Assembly: GCA_038825775.1 (NCBI GenBank)
Contig: JAWBOW010000022.1
Coordinates: forward strand, 1 to 14,542
Direction of reading: 5' to 3'
Origin: JAWBOW01 sp038825775
Lineage (GTDB): Archaea; Nanobdellota; Nanobdellia; Woesearchaeales; WAPY01
Length of the DNA stretch: 14,542 nucleotides
Positions 7,350 through 13,577 of the stretch are shown here, piece by piece. The translations under genes and the position numbers were made by a program. The stretch's first letter is position 1. Every line of letters begins with the position of its first letter. The notes under the pieces were generated by a model. That model was not told where the DNA came from, made no database searches, and saw only the letters and a list, made by a program, of their open reading frames with translations.

Positions 7350-8108
7350 TCACAAACTAAAAGAATAACTAAACTCAATCTTGTTTTCTAAAAGTTTTTT
7401 CTCAAGTTCCTTTATAATATTGATTATTTCTTTTTTATGCCCTGCTCCTAAGACAGCAACAACCTTTGAGTTTTTATTTCTAACTAAAAGATTAAAGATT
7501 CTCTTTGCAATAAAATTATTTCTTTCTTCAACTAAAACCTTGTAAAGCCCAGGATACCTTTCCTTTATTTGAACTAATATTTCATCAATTAATTCTTCTT
7601 CAGGAACTTTATTCAAGTCAAAATTAATCCTTCCAATACCAAAAATTCCTTTTACCAAGTCAATTAAAAAATTTAATTTTTCCTTAAATGTTAAACTCTT
7701 TGAGAGTTTTTTTAGTGTTACTTCAATATCTTGATCAACCAAAACCAATTGTTTATTGTTCTTTAAAGCAAGATTAACTGCTTCAAGCATTTCAGAACCT
7801 GGCTCTATTTGCAAACTCTTTCCGATCCTGTTCTGAATAAAAGAAGCAATCATTCCAAACAACAAACCCTTAAGCCCAATCTTTCTTATGTTAGAAATGC
7901 TGAATTTCAATTTTTCTTTTTCCCTTTTTCTTTTTTTACTTCTCCTCTCCTTTTCCCTCTCCATAAGGGCTTCTAATCTCTTCCTGCACAACTCAACCGC
8001 TATTATGTCAGGATTTTCTTCATTTATTGTTTTTCTAACTAAGTGAATGCTTTCACGAGCAACATGAGAGACAGGAACAATTGTTAATCTTTCTAAAACA
8101 CTCGTCAT
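7350..8108 (-). CDS. TraB/PrgY family protein, short form
   Basis: The TraB family includes the plasmid pheromone-shutdown protein PrgY and many archaeal proteins of unproven role, and is related in fold to TIKI-type metalloproteases. Family blocks are visible: PVSHVARES (12-20), PDIIAVEL (33-40), PGSEM (103-107), LVLVDQDIEVTL (121-132), VEERNNFIAKRI (193-204) and VVAVLGAGH (216-224). The second GxxH motif is intact (GAGH, 221-224), but the first reads PVSH with proline for glycine. A very basic stretch at about 51-68 follows the first block. At 252 residues it lacks the C-terminal membrane helices of longer homologues. I chose ATG at 8106-8108 over an in-frame TTG at 8124-8126, because a TATA-like box is centred 27 bases upstream of the ATG. 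It is convergent with the unknown gene to its left. Confidence 0.85.
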   Translation of the reverse strand: MTSVLERLTIVPVSHVARESIHLVRKTINEENPDIIAVELCRKRLEALMEREKERRSKKRKREKEKLKFSISNIRKIGLKGLLFGMIASFIQNRIGKSLQIEPGSEMLEAVNLALKNNKQLVLVDQDIEVTLKKLSKSLTFKEKLNFLIDLVKGIFGIGRINFDLNKVPEEELIDEILVQIKERYPGLYKVLVEERNNFIAKRIFNLLVRNKNSKVVAVLGAGHKKEIINIIKELEKKLLENKIEFSYSFSL

Positions 8109-8130
8109 AAGGAAAGGGTTAATCAAAATT

Positions 8131-8140
8131 CTATTAAAAA
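8131..8140 (-). promoter_or_regulatory. Putative TATA box of the TraB-family gene
   Basis: Minus-strand TTTTTAATAG is centred about 27 bases before the ATG at 8108. This spacing supports a leaderless start there rather than at the upstream TTG. Confidence 0.5.
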
Positions 8141-8193
8141 CTTAACGATTAAAAAAGTAAGGTCTAAAAACCAAAGATGTTTTTGAAGGCGAG

Positions 8194-8221
8194 TTTTATT
8201 TAGAAAAGTTTTTATTTAGAA
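8194..8221. repeat. Two direct copies of a 12-base word
   Basis: TTTTATTTAGAA occurs at 8194-8205 and 8210-8221 in the gap between the third membrane paralogue and the TraB-family gene, upstream of the latter's promoter. A 16-base period in AT-rich DNA may be chance, or may be a regulator site. Confidence 0.3.
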
Positions 8222-8275
8222 TTTTCTTTGCAAAAACATTGATACTTTTAATGTATAAGAAATAATTTTATTCTT

Positions 8276-8809
8276 TTATTTTTTAGGACTTACTGTAAGC
8301 CAGAAAGCAGCAAACGCTGCAACTAAGAACAATACCGCAACTCCCAAGAGTTTTGGTTGAAATATAACTGCAAGTGCTGATTGTGTAACATCCCCTGTTG
8401 TATTGCCTGAAGTTATTGAAGTAAAATAGTTTCCATAAACTTGTGCAAAAACAATTAACATTATAAATCCAAGAAATCCAAGAGTTGTTGTGTGAACAGG
8501 ACCCCACTTTGATAACAAACCCTTAATGCTTTCCTCACTTGTTCCTAAAAACCTAAATATCAAGAGTATAAAGAAAGCAATGAAGAGCATAAAGAAGAGC
8601 CAAGGAGTTAAAATCTTTATTGTTGAAACCAAATTTGTTGATAGGAGCGTGAAAAAACCAAATAGAAAAGCAACCATTGCATTCAAACTTTTGTTTTCTT
8701 TAAAAAAGTTAAGATTGCTTAGAATTCCATAAGTAACAACAAAAACCAAAATAAAAGTGAATATTGATGAAAATTTGTCCAAAAAAACTAAATCAAGGAA
8801 ATCAGCCAT
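8276..8809 (-). CDS. Membrane protein of a three-member tandem family, copy 3
   Basis: The family is not recognised. The 177-residue product has five predicted membrane helices (about 14-31, 43-60, 66-88, 107-125, 153-172). It shares a block with the two upstream genes: a hydrophobic helix ending in a YGIL-type motif, a short loop, then SLNAMVAFLFGFF (41-53). It is the most diverged copy, lacking the VLPF and KTKIFG motifs. The C terminus is short and basic (SPKK). The ATG at 8807-8809 is preferred to an in-frame GTG at 8816-8818, because that GTG lies inside GTGAT (8814-8818), which resembles the archaeal ribosome binding site at four bases' spacing. It begins 44 bases after copy 2, probably in one operon. 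It presumably sits in the cytoplasmic membrane with its relatives; function is unknown. Confidence 0.75.
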   Translation of the reverse strand: MADFLDLVFLDKFSSIFTFILVFVVTYGILSNLNFFKENKSLNAMVAFLFGFFTLLSTNLVSTIKILTPWLFFMLFIAFFILLIFRFLGTSEESIKGLLSKWGPVHTTTLGFLGFIMLIVFAQVYGNYFTSITSGNTTGDVTQSALAVIFQPKLLGVAVLFLVAAFAAFWLTVSPKK

Positions 8810-8813
8810 TTTA

Positions 8814-8818
8814 ATCAC
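8814..8818 (-). promoter_or_regulatory. Shine-Dalgarno-like GTGAT that decides the start of copy 3
   Basis: GTGAT lies four bases before the ATG at 8807-8809. Reading its GTG as a start codon would add three residues (with M at position 4) and leave no ribosome binding site. Confidence 0.5.
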
Positions 8819-8853
8819 TTTCTAAGTAAATATTATTGTTGAATTAAATATTC

Positions 8854-9444
8854 TTATTGAATCTTATTAAACCAACTCTTTATTGTTTCTCCCATCTTTT
8901 CTCCACTGGTCTTTGAGGGTTCTTTTGTTATGAACCAAATTATAAACACAAAAACAGCAATTATTATAAAAAACGCTTGTGTTTTTGGATTACCAAGTCC
9001 TAACATTGCAAGCACTTTTGGATCAATCCATCCTGCTGATGAAGCAAATATTATTATTACAATAACAAGACAAGCAACTCCTAAAAAACCCATTAAGGTT
9101 GAGTCTTGTTTTACAGTTATTCCAAAAACTCCTAAGAGTAATAAGAATGAGATGAACAATACAATCCAAACAGATACGTTTGGCAATGCGGAATTTATGA
9201 CATTAACAATATCAACACCTCTATAAGAGCCAGTAACGTGTGGGATAACAACTGAGAGTGCAATTACAAGAGCAACCATAACATTAAAGTTATTTCTTCC
9301 TTCACCCAAAATTTTTGTCCTTGTAAGAATTGCATAGACCAAAGTGAATATTAGGATAAAAGGAAGAATAACATCAGCAATTCCTAATTCAACTAAATAA
9401 TTGATAAAATCTCCAAAAACTGTTCCGCTTGCAGAAGTTGGCAT
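8854..9444 (-). CDS. Membrane protein of a three-member tandem family, copy 2
   Basis: This is an unrecognised 196-residue protein with five predicted membrane helices (about 22-40, 54-69, 90-110, 117-135, 155-172). The shared signature is clear: DVILPFILIFTLVYAIL followed by TRTKILGEGRNNFNVMVAL (24-59), nearly matching copy 1. Unlike the others it has an amphipathic tail, about 178-196, with KMGETIKSWFNKIQ, which could lie on the membrane surface or bind a partner. The start is ATG at 9442-9444, with GGTGAG three bases upstream. The small N-terminal stretch MPTSASGTVFGDF is not a cleavable signal sequence. It lies 112 bases after copy 1 and may share its transcript or use the AT-rich box near 9511-9522. 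Confidence 0.78.
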   Translation of the reverse strand: MPTSASGTVFGDFINYLVELGIADVILPFILIFTLVYAILTRTKILGEGRNNFNVMVALVIALSVVIPHVTGSYRGVDIVNVINSALPNVSVWIVLFISFLLLLGVFGITVKQDSTLMGFLGVACLVIVIIIFASSAGWIDPKVLAMLGLGNPKTQAFFIIIAVFVFIIWFITKEPSKTSGEKMGETIKSWFNKIQ

Positions 9445-9447
9445 GTT

Positions 9448-9453
9448 CTCACC
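9448..9453 (-). promoter_or_regulatory. Shine-Dalgarno of copy 2
   Basis: GGTGAG on the minus strand, three bases before the ATG, fits the archaeal GGTGAT consensus and fixes the start of this gene. Confidence 0.65.
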
Positions 9454-9539
9454 TTTTTATTTTTTGAATATTATTTTGTTAAACCTTTTTTTATCCTAAC
9501 TAAAACATTTCTTTTTAAATATTTTTTTGTTTTTTAATA

Positions 9540-9546
9540 AAAAAAT
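9540..9546 (-). terminator. Possible oligo-T terminator after copy 1
   Basis: A run of seven T on the minus strand lies about 10 bases past the copy 1 stop. It could end part of the transcription before copy 2, which has its own candidate promoter and ribosome binding site. Confidence 0.3.
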
Positions 9547-9556
9547 TATTTTCTTT

Positions 9557-10126
9557 TTATTTCTTTTCTGATTTGGGTCTTGGGGTGTAAGTAATATAAA
9601 ATATAGCTCCCCCCATGATCAGTATAAATAATATCGCTGTCCAAACCTCTGAACTCATGTTTGAATTCATAAAACCAAAAATTATTTCCAACCAACTTTG
9701 TCCTGAGCTTGTCCTCATAGAACTTAGGAAAATGACTAATAATCCAAAGAACATTATAAGCGTGAATATTGTAGACCAAGCCCCTTTGAGGAAAAAACCC
9801 TCTGATTCTTCCTTGTGGAAAGAACCTACTAAGATTAAAAACAAAATTGAGAGAACTAAAAGCAACATTGCATTTGAGGTTGTGTCTGTTATTACTTGAA
9901 CTAATTTGTTAGAAGCAACAACAAAAAAACCAACAACAAAAGCAACTGTGGCGTTTAGGTTTTTTCTTGTATATGTTTGGTCTCCTATCTTTTCTGTGCC
10001 AAAAATCTTTGTCTTTTCAAGTATTGCAAAAACAATTGTAAAAACAAGGAGAAATGGCAGAACAACATCAAACAAACCAAACTTATCCACGACAGTCATC
10101 AATGAGGAACGCATAGCTGACTCCAT
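9557..10126 (-). CDS. Membrane protein of a three-member tandem family, copy 1
   Basis: This is an unrecognised 189-residue protein with five predicted membrane helices (about 19-36, 58-75, 84-102, 115-135, 162-180). It shows the family block best: FDVVLPFLLVFTIVFAIL (19-36), KTKIFG (38-43), a polar loop, then KNLNATVAFVVGFFVV (55-70). The loop between helices 1 and 2 (TEKIGDQTYTR) is longer than in the other copies. The C terminus is basic (RPKSEKK), probably cytoplasmic. The start is ATG at 10124-10126. There is no Shine-Dalgarno, but a TATA-like box is centred 29 bases upstream, so it looks like the first, leaderless gene of the cluster. A second in-frame ATG is residue 5. Function is unknown, but repeated tandem copies suggest a hetero-oligomer or specialised paralogues. 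Confidence 0.78.
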   Translation of the reverse strand: MESAMRSSLMTVVDKFGLFDVVLPFLLVFTIVFAILEKTKIFGTEKIGDQTYTRKNLNATVAFVVGFFVVASNKLVQVITDTTSNAMLLLVLSILFLILVGSFHKEESEGFFLKGAWSTIFTLIMFFGLLVIFLSSMRTSSGQSWLEIIFGFMNSNMSSEVWTAILFILIMGGAIFYITYTPRPKSEKK

Positions 10127-10150
10127 AATGTAAAACTATACAAGTATACT

Positions 10151-10160
10151 ATTTAAAACT
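10151..10160 (-). promoter_or_regulatory. Putative TATA box of the membrane-paralogue cluster
   Basis: Minus-strand AGTTTTAAAT is centred about 29 bases before the copy 1 ATG. TTTATAAAA slightly further upstream (near 10164-10173) is an alternative. Confidence 0.45.
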
Positions 10161-10205
10161 TTCGATTTTATAAAGTTTTTATAGCTTTTATGATTTTTTT
10201 ATTTT

Positions 10206-10952
10206 TCAGAAAACCAAATGATAATTCTCAACTCTAAAATCCATTTCTTTATTTGCTTCAAAAACAGATTTTTGAGAAGAATAACATTTTAGAGCAGACA
10301 ATTTTTTATTAAACTCTGATTTGGAGAGTATAATCTTATAATTTATTGTTTGGTGCTTTGTTTTCAACAACCTATTCGTGTTTATGTTTCTTATTTTAAG
10401 TTTAGGAGCGAATGTCATAAGTTTTAATTTTGAAACTTCTTTATAATTATTAAAATCCTTTTTTATTTCCTTTAATGCTTCAAAAACTGCTTTGTAAATT
10501 GTTTTGTGCAAAAAGTGTCCGTATTCGCCAAAAGAGTTATGAGTTATTACAAAATTTGGTTTTAAATCCAAAACAAGTTTTTTTATTTTTGGTTTTAACA
10601 ATGTCTTTATCCTGTCTTGTGTTTTTTCATTTCCTAGTCTTTTAAGCATTGAATGATAGTTTAATCTGTCTATATCGTCAATAATCTCAAATTTTACCCC
10701 GAGCTTTTTCATAGCGTTCTTAAACTCTTTTTCTCTAATTTTTTTAAGAGTTTTCCTCTCTGATTTTTTCTTTGCAAAACCCAAACCATGACTTGAGCAA
10801 AAAACAAAAGAATTATGAGGGTATCTTGCTAAAATCCCTCCTGAGAAGATTGTTTCATCATCAGGATGTGCTGTAATTATCAAAAACATTATTTTATTCT
10901 TTTTGCTCTTCTCACTTTTCTCATTAATAAAAAATCCTTTTTGTTTATTCAT
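10206..10952 (-). CDS. PIG-L/LmbE family zinc deacetylase
   Basis: PIG-L/LmbE enzymes remove N-acetyl groups from sugars, for example GlcNAc-linked lipids, thiols or glycans; the substrate here is unknown. The hallmark AHPDDE lies at 28-33 and the distal motif EYGHFLH at 143-149, supplying H29, D32 and H149 as expected zinc ligands and an Asp base. The order and spacing fit a 220-250-residue family member. There is no membrane segment, so it is probably cytoplasmic. The ATG at 10950-10952 lies three bases after the upstream regulator's stop, with a weak AGGT overlapping that stop. This indicates translational coupling. Residues 1-21 are lysine-rich and outside the family domain, so M22 (10887-10889) is a realistic alternative start. 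The lysine-rich middle (KKKSERKTLKKIREKE) may be a surface helix. Confidence 0.88.
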   Translation of the reverse strand: MNKQKGFFINEKSEKSKKNKIMFLIITAHPDDETIFSGGILARYPHNSFVFCSSHGLGFAKKKSERKTLKKIREKEFKNAMKKLGVKFEIIDDIDRLNYHSMLKRLGNEKTQDRIKTLLKPKIKKLVLDLKPNFVITHNSFGEYGHFLHKTIYKAVFEALKEIKKDFNNYKEVSKLKLMTFAPKLKIRNINTNRLLKTKHQTINYKIILSKSEFNKKLSALKCYSSQKSVFEANKEMDFRVENYHLVF

Positions 10953-10955
10953 AAC

Positions 10956-11825
10956 TTACCTTCTATCAAATGATTTTACAAAATTTATTAGTTCCTCACC
11001 AGTTTCTAGATTAAAGAATTCCTTCTCGTTCATTGAAGGAACCTTTCTTGGTTTTTTCTTTTTGAATATCACAAAATTTAGAGAGCCAAATATTGATGAA
11101 ATTATAGGGGATTTTAGTTTTCTCTTATCACCTATCTCTGTAAGTATTACATCTTCATCCTTCCTTGCAATAACATCAAAATCTGTCTTAACATCAAAAG
11201 CTTCAAAACCTAATTTGTTGTACTTTTGTGAATAAATAGATTTTGATTCTTTACTAAAATCAAAACTCGTAGAACATTCAAGATTAACCGGTTTAAAAAT
11301 ACTCTTTCCAAATAATTTATAAAGCTTAATTGCTTTTTGAATAGTAACAGAAGAGTCTCTTTTTTCATAATCATAAGCCATAGATCTGCTTACCCCTACA
11401 AAACTAGAAACCTCTGATAAAGACATTTTTAGCATTTTTCTATTCCTCCTTAACGCTTCACTATCAATAACAAGAGTTATTCCTGCTTTTGAACTTCTAA
11501 AAAAAACATCCTTTTCAAGAACAATCCTTTTAAAAGTCTCAAATGTCAATGTCTTTATCCCAAACCTTTCATAAACAACATTATCCAACAATTTTTCTCC
11601 AGAATACTCTGCAATGATTAAGGGAACAGCATTCAAAAAATGTGATATTCCAACAAGTTGAATAGCATTTTCTCTTGACAAAGAATTAGCGTCTTTCAAA
11701 ATTTTTATTAGTAAAATATTCTTTCCAATAGCAACAATATCAAAGCACCTTACAAACTTCACAGTATAGTTGTGCTTTGTAAGAAAATCACTAACTTGCT
11801 CCAACAGTATGTTCTTGTCAATCAT
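10956..11825 (-). CDS. Archaeal HTH (Cro/CI-type) transcriptional regulator with N-terminal domain
   Basis: This belongs to the archaea-specific putative HTH regulator family of about 300 residues. Residues 1-110 form a mixed alpha/beta domain (FVRCFDIVAIGKNILLIKIL and following) resembling the nuclease-like N-terminal part of that family. The xre-type HTH occupies about 125-176: LRRNRKMLKMSLSEVSSFVG, then VSRSMAYDYEKR. The C-terminal part (about 190-289) has a second alpha/beta region with FDVIARKDEDVILTEIGDKR, which looks like a repeat of the N-terminal motif. It probably binds DNA as a dimer; targets are unknown. The start at 11825 has a TATA-like box centred 27 bases upstream and no Shine-Dalgarno. 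The LmbE-type gene follows after three bases, so the regulator may control the pair, possibly itself. Confidence 0.85.
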   Translation of the reverse strand: MIDKNILLEQVSDFLTKHNYTVKFVRCFDIVAIGKNILLIKILKDANSLSRENAIQLVGISHFLNAVPLIIAEYSGEKLLDNVVYERFGIKTLTFETFKRIVLEKDVFFRSSKAGITLVIDSEALRRNRKMLKMSLSEVSSFVGVSRSMAYDYEKRDSSVTIQKAIKLYKLFGKSIFKPVNLECSTSFDFSKESKSIYSQKYNKLGFEAFDVKTDFDVIARKDEDVILTEIGDKRKLKSPIISSIFGSLNFVIFKKKKPRKVPSMNEKEFFNLETGEELINFVKSFDRR

Positions 11826-11844
11826 AGTAAGAAAAAAAGTATGC

Positions 11845-11858
11845 CTTATAATTTAAAA
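11845..11858 (-). promoter_or_regulatory. Putative TATA box of the HTH-LmbE operon
   Basis: The minus-strand stretch TTTTAAATTATAAG is centred about 27 bases before the ATG at 11825, indicating a leaderless mRNA. Confidence 0.5.
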
Positions 11859-11910
11859 ATCTTTTTGAAGCAGAATAAAAATTTTGAAAATGAAATTTTT
11901 ATAAACAACT

Positions 11911-12096
11911 TTATAATCTATACTTTGGACATTTCTTGCATTGTTCTGGAGGATTATTCTTATCCACATCACTAGGACAATCAGGATATGTTCCCTTGCA
12001 TTTTGGAAATTTTCCTGTTCTTAATTCAAATGTCTTTTGCTCTCGAAGCCATCTTGGAGTAACCTTTAATGGTGCTCTTCTGCTCTTTCTTGTCAT
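11911..12096 (-). CDS. Four-cysteine basic mini-protein, probable zinc binder
   Basis: No family is recognised with confidence. The 61-residue product is basic at its N terminus (TRKSRRAPLKVTPRWLREQK) and carries four cysteines at 33, 40, 53 and 56, spaced C-x6-C-x12-C-x2-C. The final pair is CKKC followed by PKY. Such a layout suggests one structural zinc site and nucleic acid or ribosome contact, but that is inference. The ATG at 12094-12096 is preceded by a TATA-like box centred about 29 bases upstream. The non-random cysteine pattern and good promoter support a real gene despite its size. It is encoded alone, upstream of and on the same strand as the HTH operon, with an 85-base gap that holds that operon's promoter at the far side. 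Confidence 0.68.
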   Translation of the reverse strand: MTRKSRRAPLKVTPRWLREQKTFELRTGKFPKCKGTYPDCPSDVDKNNPPEQCKKCPKYRL

Positions 12097-12119
12097 GATT
12101 TATCTAAAAATTAAATGGT

Positions 12120-12129
12120 ATTAAAAAAC
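12120..12129 (-). promoter_or_regulatory. Putative TATA box of the four-cysteine gene
   Basis: Minus-strand GTTTTTTAAT is centred about 29 bases before the ATG at 12096. The gap 12097-12248 is shared with the divergent nucS gene. Confidence 0.45.
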
Positions 12130-12154
12130 TTTTCTATTTTTTGCTTACAAAAAA

Positions 12155-12172
12155 TTTGATTTAAAAATCAAA
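12155..12172. repeat. Small inverted repeat between divergent genes
   Basis: TTTGATT (12155-12161) and AATCAAA (12166-12172) form a seven-base palindrome with a four-base centre, in the divergent spacer between the four-cysteine gene and nucS. It could be an operator or simply AT-rich chance. Confidence 0.3.
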
Positions 12173-12248
12173 AAGTCAAAAAACCAATAAAGAATAAACA
12201 CAAACAATCATAAAATAAATAAATAAGAAGAGATGATTCAAAGTTAGA

Positions 12249-12998
12249 ATGGAACTTAACGAATTTTATAACAAACTCAAAAGTTCTTTAGAAGAAAAAG
12301 CAGTAATAGTATTTGGCTGTTCTTGCAAAGTCCTATACAAGGGCAGAGCAGAAAGTTTTCTCCCAGAAGGAGAAAGAATAGTTATTATAAAGTCTGATTC
12401 TACACTTTTAATTCACCAACCAAAAAACAGCAATCCTGTTAATTATATGAAGGAAGGAACAAGTTATTCTGTTGAGATTGACGAAACCAGTGGTGAGAAA
12501 TTAATTGTTTTGAAAGCAACAAATCAAAAACAAAAGGAGTTTATGGACATAATAATAAGCAAGGTTTATTTTTTTGAAAAGGCATTCTTAAAAGACAATG
12601 CAAAAATAATAATATCAGGAACAGAAAAGGACATGGCCGAGATGATAATGAAAAAACCAGAACTAATAGAGGAAGGTTTTAAACCGTTAAGTAGGGAAGA
12701 ACACACAAAGTACGGATTTATTGATGTTTTTGGTTATGATAAAAATAATAGGTTTGTTGTTATAGAAGCAAAAAGGTATGTTGGAGATTTAAAAGCTGTT
12801 TCGCAGCTTAGAAGGTATGTTGAAAAAATAAAAAAATTAAAGGGAATAAAGGATGTTAGGGGGATTTTAGCATGTCCTAAAATAACACCAAACGCTCTTC
12901 AAATGCTTCATGATTTTGGTTTTGAGTTCAAAATGTTAAGGCCTCCAAAGTATCTTGAAGAGTTTGGGAAAAAACAAAAGAGAATATTCGATTTTTAA
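12249..12998 (+). CDS. nucS: NucS/EndoMS mismatch-specific endonuclease
   Basis: NucS (EndoMS) cuts double-stranded DNA at certain mismatches and replaces MutS/MutL repair in many archaea and actinobacteria. The 249-residue length is typical. The N-terminal DNA-binding and dimerisation domain (about 1-110) includes GERIVIIKSDSTLLIHQP. The C-terminal RecB-like nuclease has GFIDVFGYD with D159, VIEAKR with E173 and K175, and QLRRYV with Q186 and Y190, matching the family's D-ExK-QxxxY active site. The last seven residues, QKRIFDF (243-249), fit a PCNA-binding PIP pattern (Q, I at +3, F at +6). A weak AT-rich box near 12212-12226 could be the promoter; GAGATGAT at 12229-12236 is a remote ribosome-site resemblance. 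The gene is convergent with the FKBP gene, 23 bases away. Confidence 0.93.
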   Translation: MELNEFYNKLKSSLEEKAVIVFGCSCKVLYKGRAESFLPEGERIVIIKSDSTLLIHQPKNSNPVNYMKEGTSYSVEIDETSGEKLIVLKATNQKQKEFMDIIISKVYFFEKAFLKDNAKIIISGTEKDMAEMIMKKPELIEEGFKPLSREEHTKYGFIDVFGYDKNNRFVVIEAKRYVGDLKAVSQLRRYVEKIKKLKGIKDVRGILACPKITPNALQMLHDFGFEFKMLRPPKYLEEFGKKQKRIFDF

Positions 12999-13021
12999 AT
13001 TTCTCTCTAATGTTTATCCTT

Positions 13022-13543
13022 TCAGTCCTGAACACTTATGAGTTTTATCTCAAAATTCAAAGGCTTACCTGCAAGTGGATGATTCAAGTCAAGAATAACT
13101 TCTTCATCATTAAAGTCTTTTATCTCAGCATAAGCTCTTGAACCATCAGGTGCTGTAAAGACCAATCTCTTACCCTTCTCCAAATCAACCTTTCCCTCAA
13201 AAATGTTTCTTGGCAATGCTGCAACATACTCCTCGTTTCTCTCACCATAAGCATCTTTTGGAAGAATTCTTATTTTTTTAGTTTCTCCAACCTTCATTCC
13301 AATAACAGCATCCTCAAATGACTTGAGAACAGATTTTGACCCAATCCTAAACTTAAAACCTTCTTGCACAGAATCAAAAATCCTACCATCATCAAACCTG
13401 CCAGTGTAGCTTATCTCAACAAGAGAACCTTCCCTTGCAGTTTTAACTTCTTCAGAGTTTCTTTTCTCTAAGCCGTTATTTTTGATTTCATTCTCAAACT
13501 CTTCTTTTTTTGTTTCCTTTTTTTTGTCTTGTGTTTTTTTCAT
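13022..13543 (-). CDS. FKBP-type peptidyl-prolyl isomerase/chaperone (SlyD-like)
   Basis: This is a prolyl isomerase and holdase of the archaeal FKBP/SlyD class. The FKBP fold begins at about residue 39, with VEISYTGRFDDGRIFDS (42-58) holding the Y, F and D of the prolyl pocket. FRIGSKSVLKSFEDAVIGMK (65-84) and KDAYGERNEEYV (96-107) follow. An insert-in-flap chaperone domain occupies about 103-150, and the signature LDLNHPLAGKPLNFEIKL (151-168) closes the fold. The first 38 residues are strongly charged and rich in K, E and N, an apparently disordered extension without a signal peptide, so the protein is cytoplasmic. GAGGT lies six bases before the ATG at 13541-13543. The gene begins 34 bases after the intact M50 protease and is probably in its operon. 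Confidence 0.92.
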   Translation of the reverse strand: MKKTQDKKKETKKEEFENEIKNNGLEKRNSEEVKTAREGSLVEISYTGRFDDGRIFDSVQEGFKFRIGSKSVLKSFEDAVIGMKVGETKKIRILPKDAYGERNEEYVAALPRNIFEGKVDLEKGKRLVFTAPDGSRAYAEIKDFNDEEVILDLNHPLAGKPLNFEIKLISVQD

Positions 13544-13549
13544 CTTTTT

Positions 13550-13554
13550 ACCTC
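13550..13554 (-). promoter_or_regulatory. Shine-Dalgarno of the FKBP gene
   Basis: GAGGT on the minus strand, six bases before the ATG, fixes the start of the charged N-terminal extension and fits an operon-internal gene. Confidence 0.7.
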
Positions 13555-13577
13555 ACAAATTTTTTATTAAAAAAAAA

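Noticed and set aside
8124..8126. TTG as the start codon of the TraB-family gene
   Set aside because: The TATA-like box is only about 10 bases away from it, but 27 bases from the ATG at 8108.
8816..8818. GTG as the start codon of paralogue copy 3
   Set aside because: It falls inside the GTGAT ribosome-site-like sequence four bases before an ATG, which is the better start.
8930..9226. Plus-strand open frame of about 98 codons opposite membrane paralogue copy 2
   Set aside because: It is antisense to a hydrophobic gene with a good ribosome site, and its composition is explained by that gene's codons. There is no start signal.
11936..12124. Plus-strand open frame opposite the four-cysteine gene
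   Set aside because: The minus-strand frame has the regular cysteine pattern and a TATA-like box before its ATG. The plus-strand product shows neither.
12155..12172. Hairpin considered as a terminator or riboswitch
   Set aside because: It is a seven-base AT stem between divergent genes with no T tract tied to a gene end, so only a possible operator was noted.
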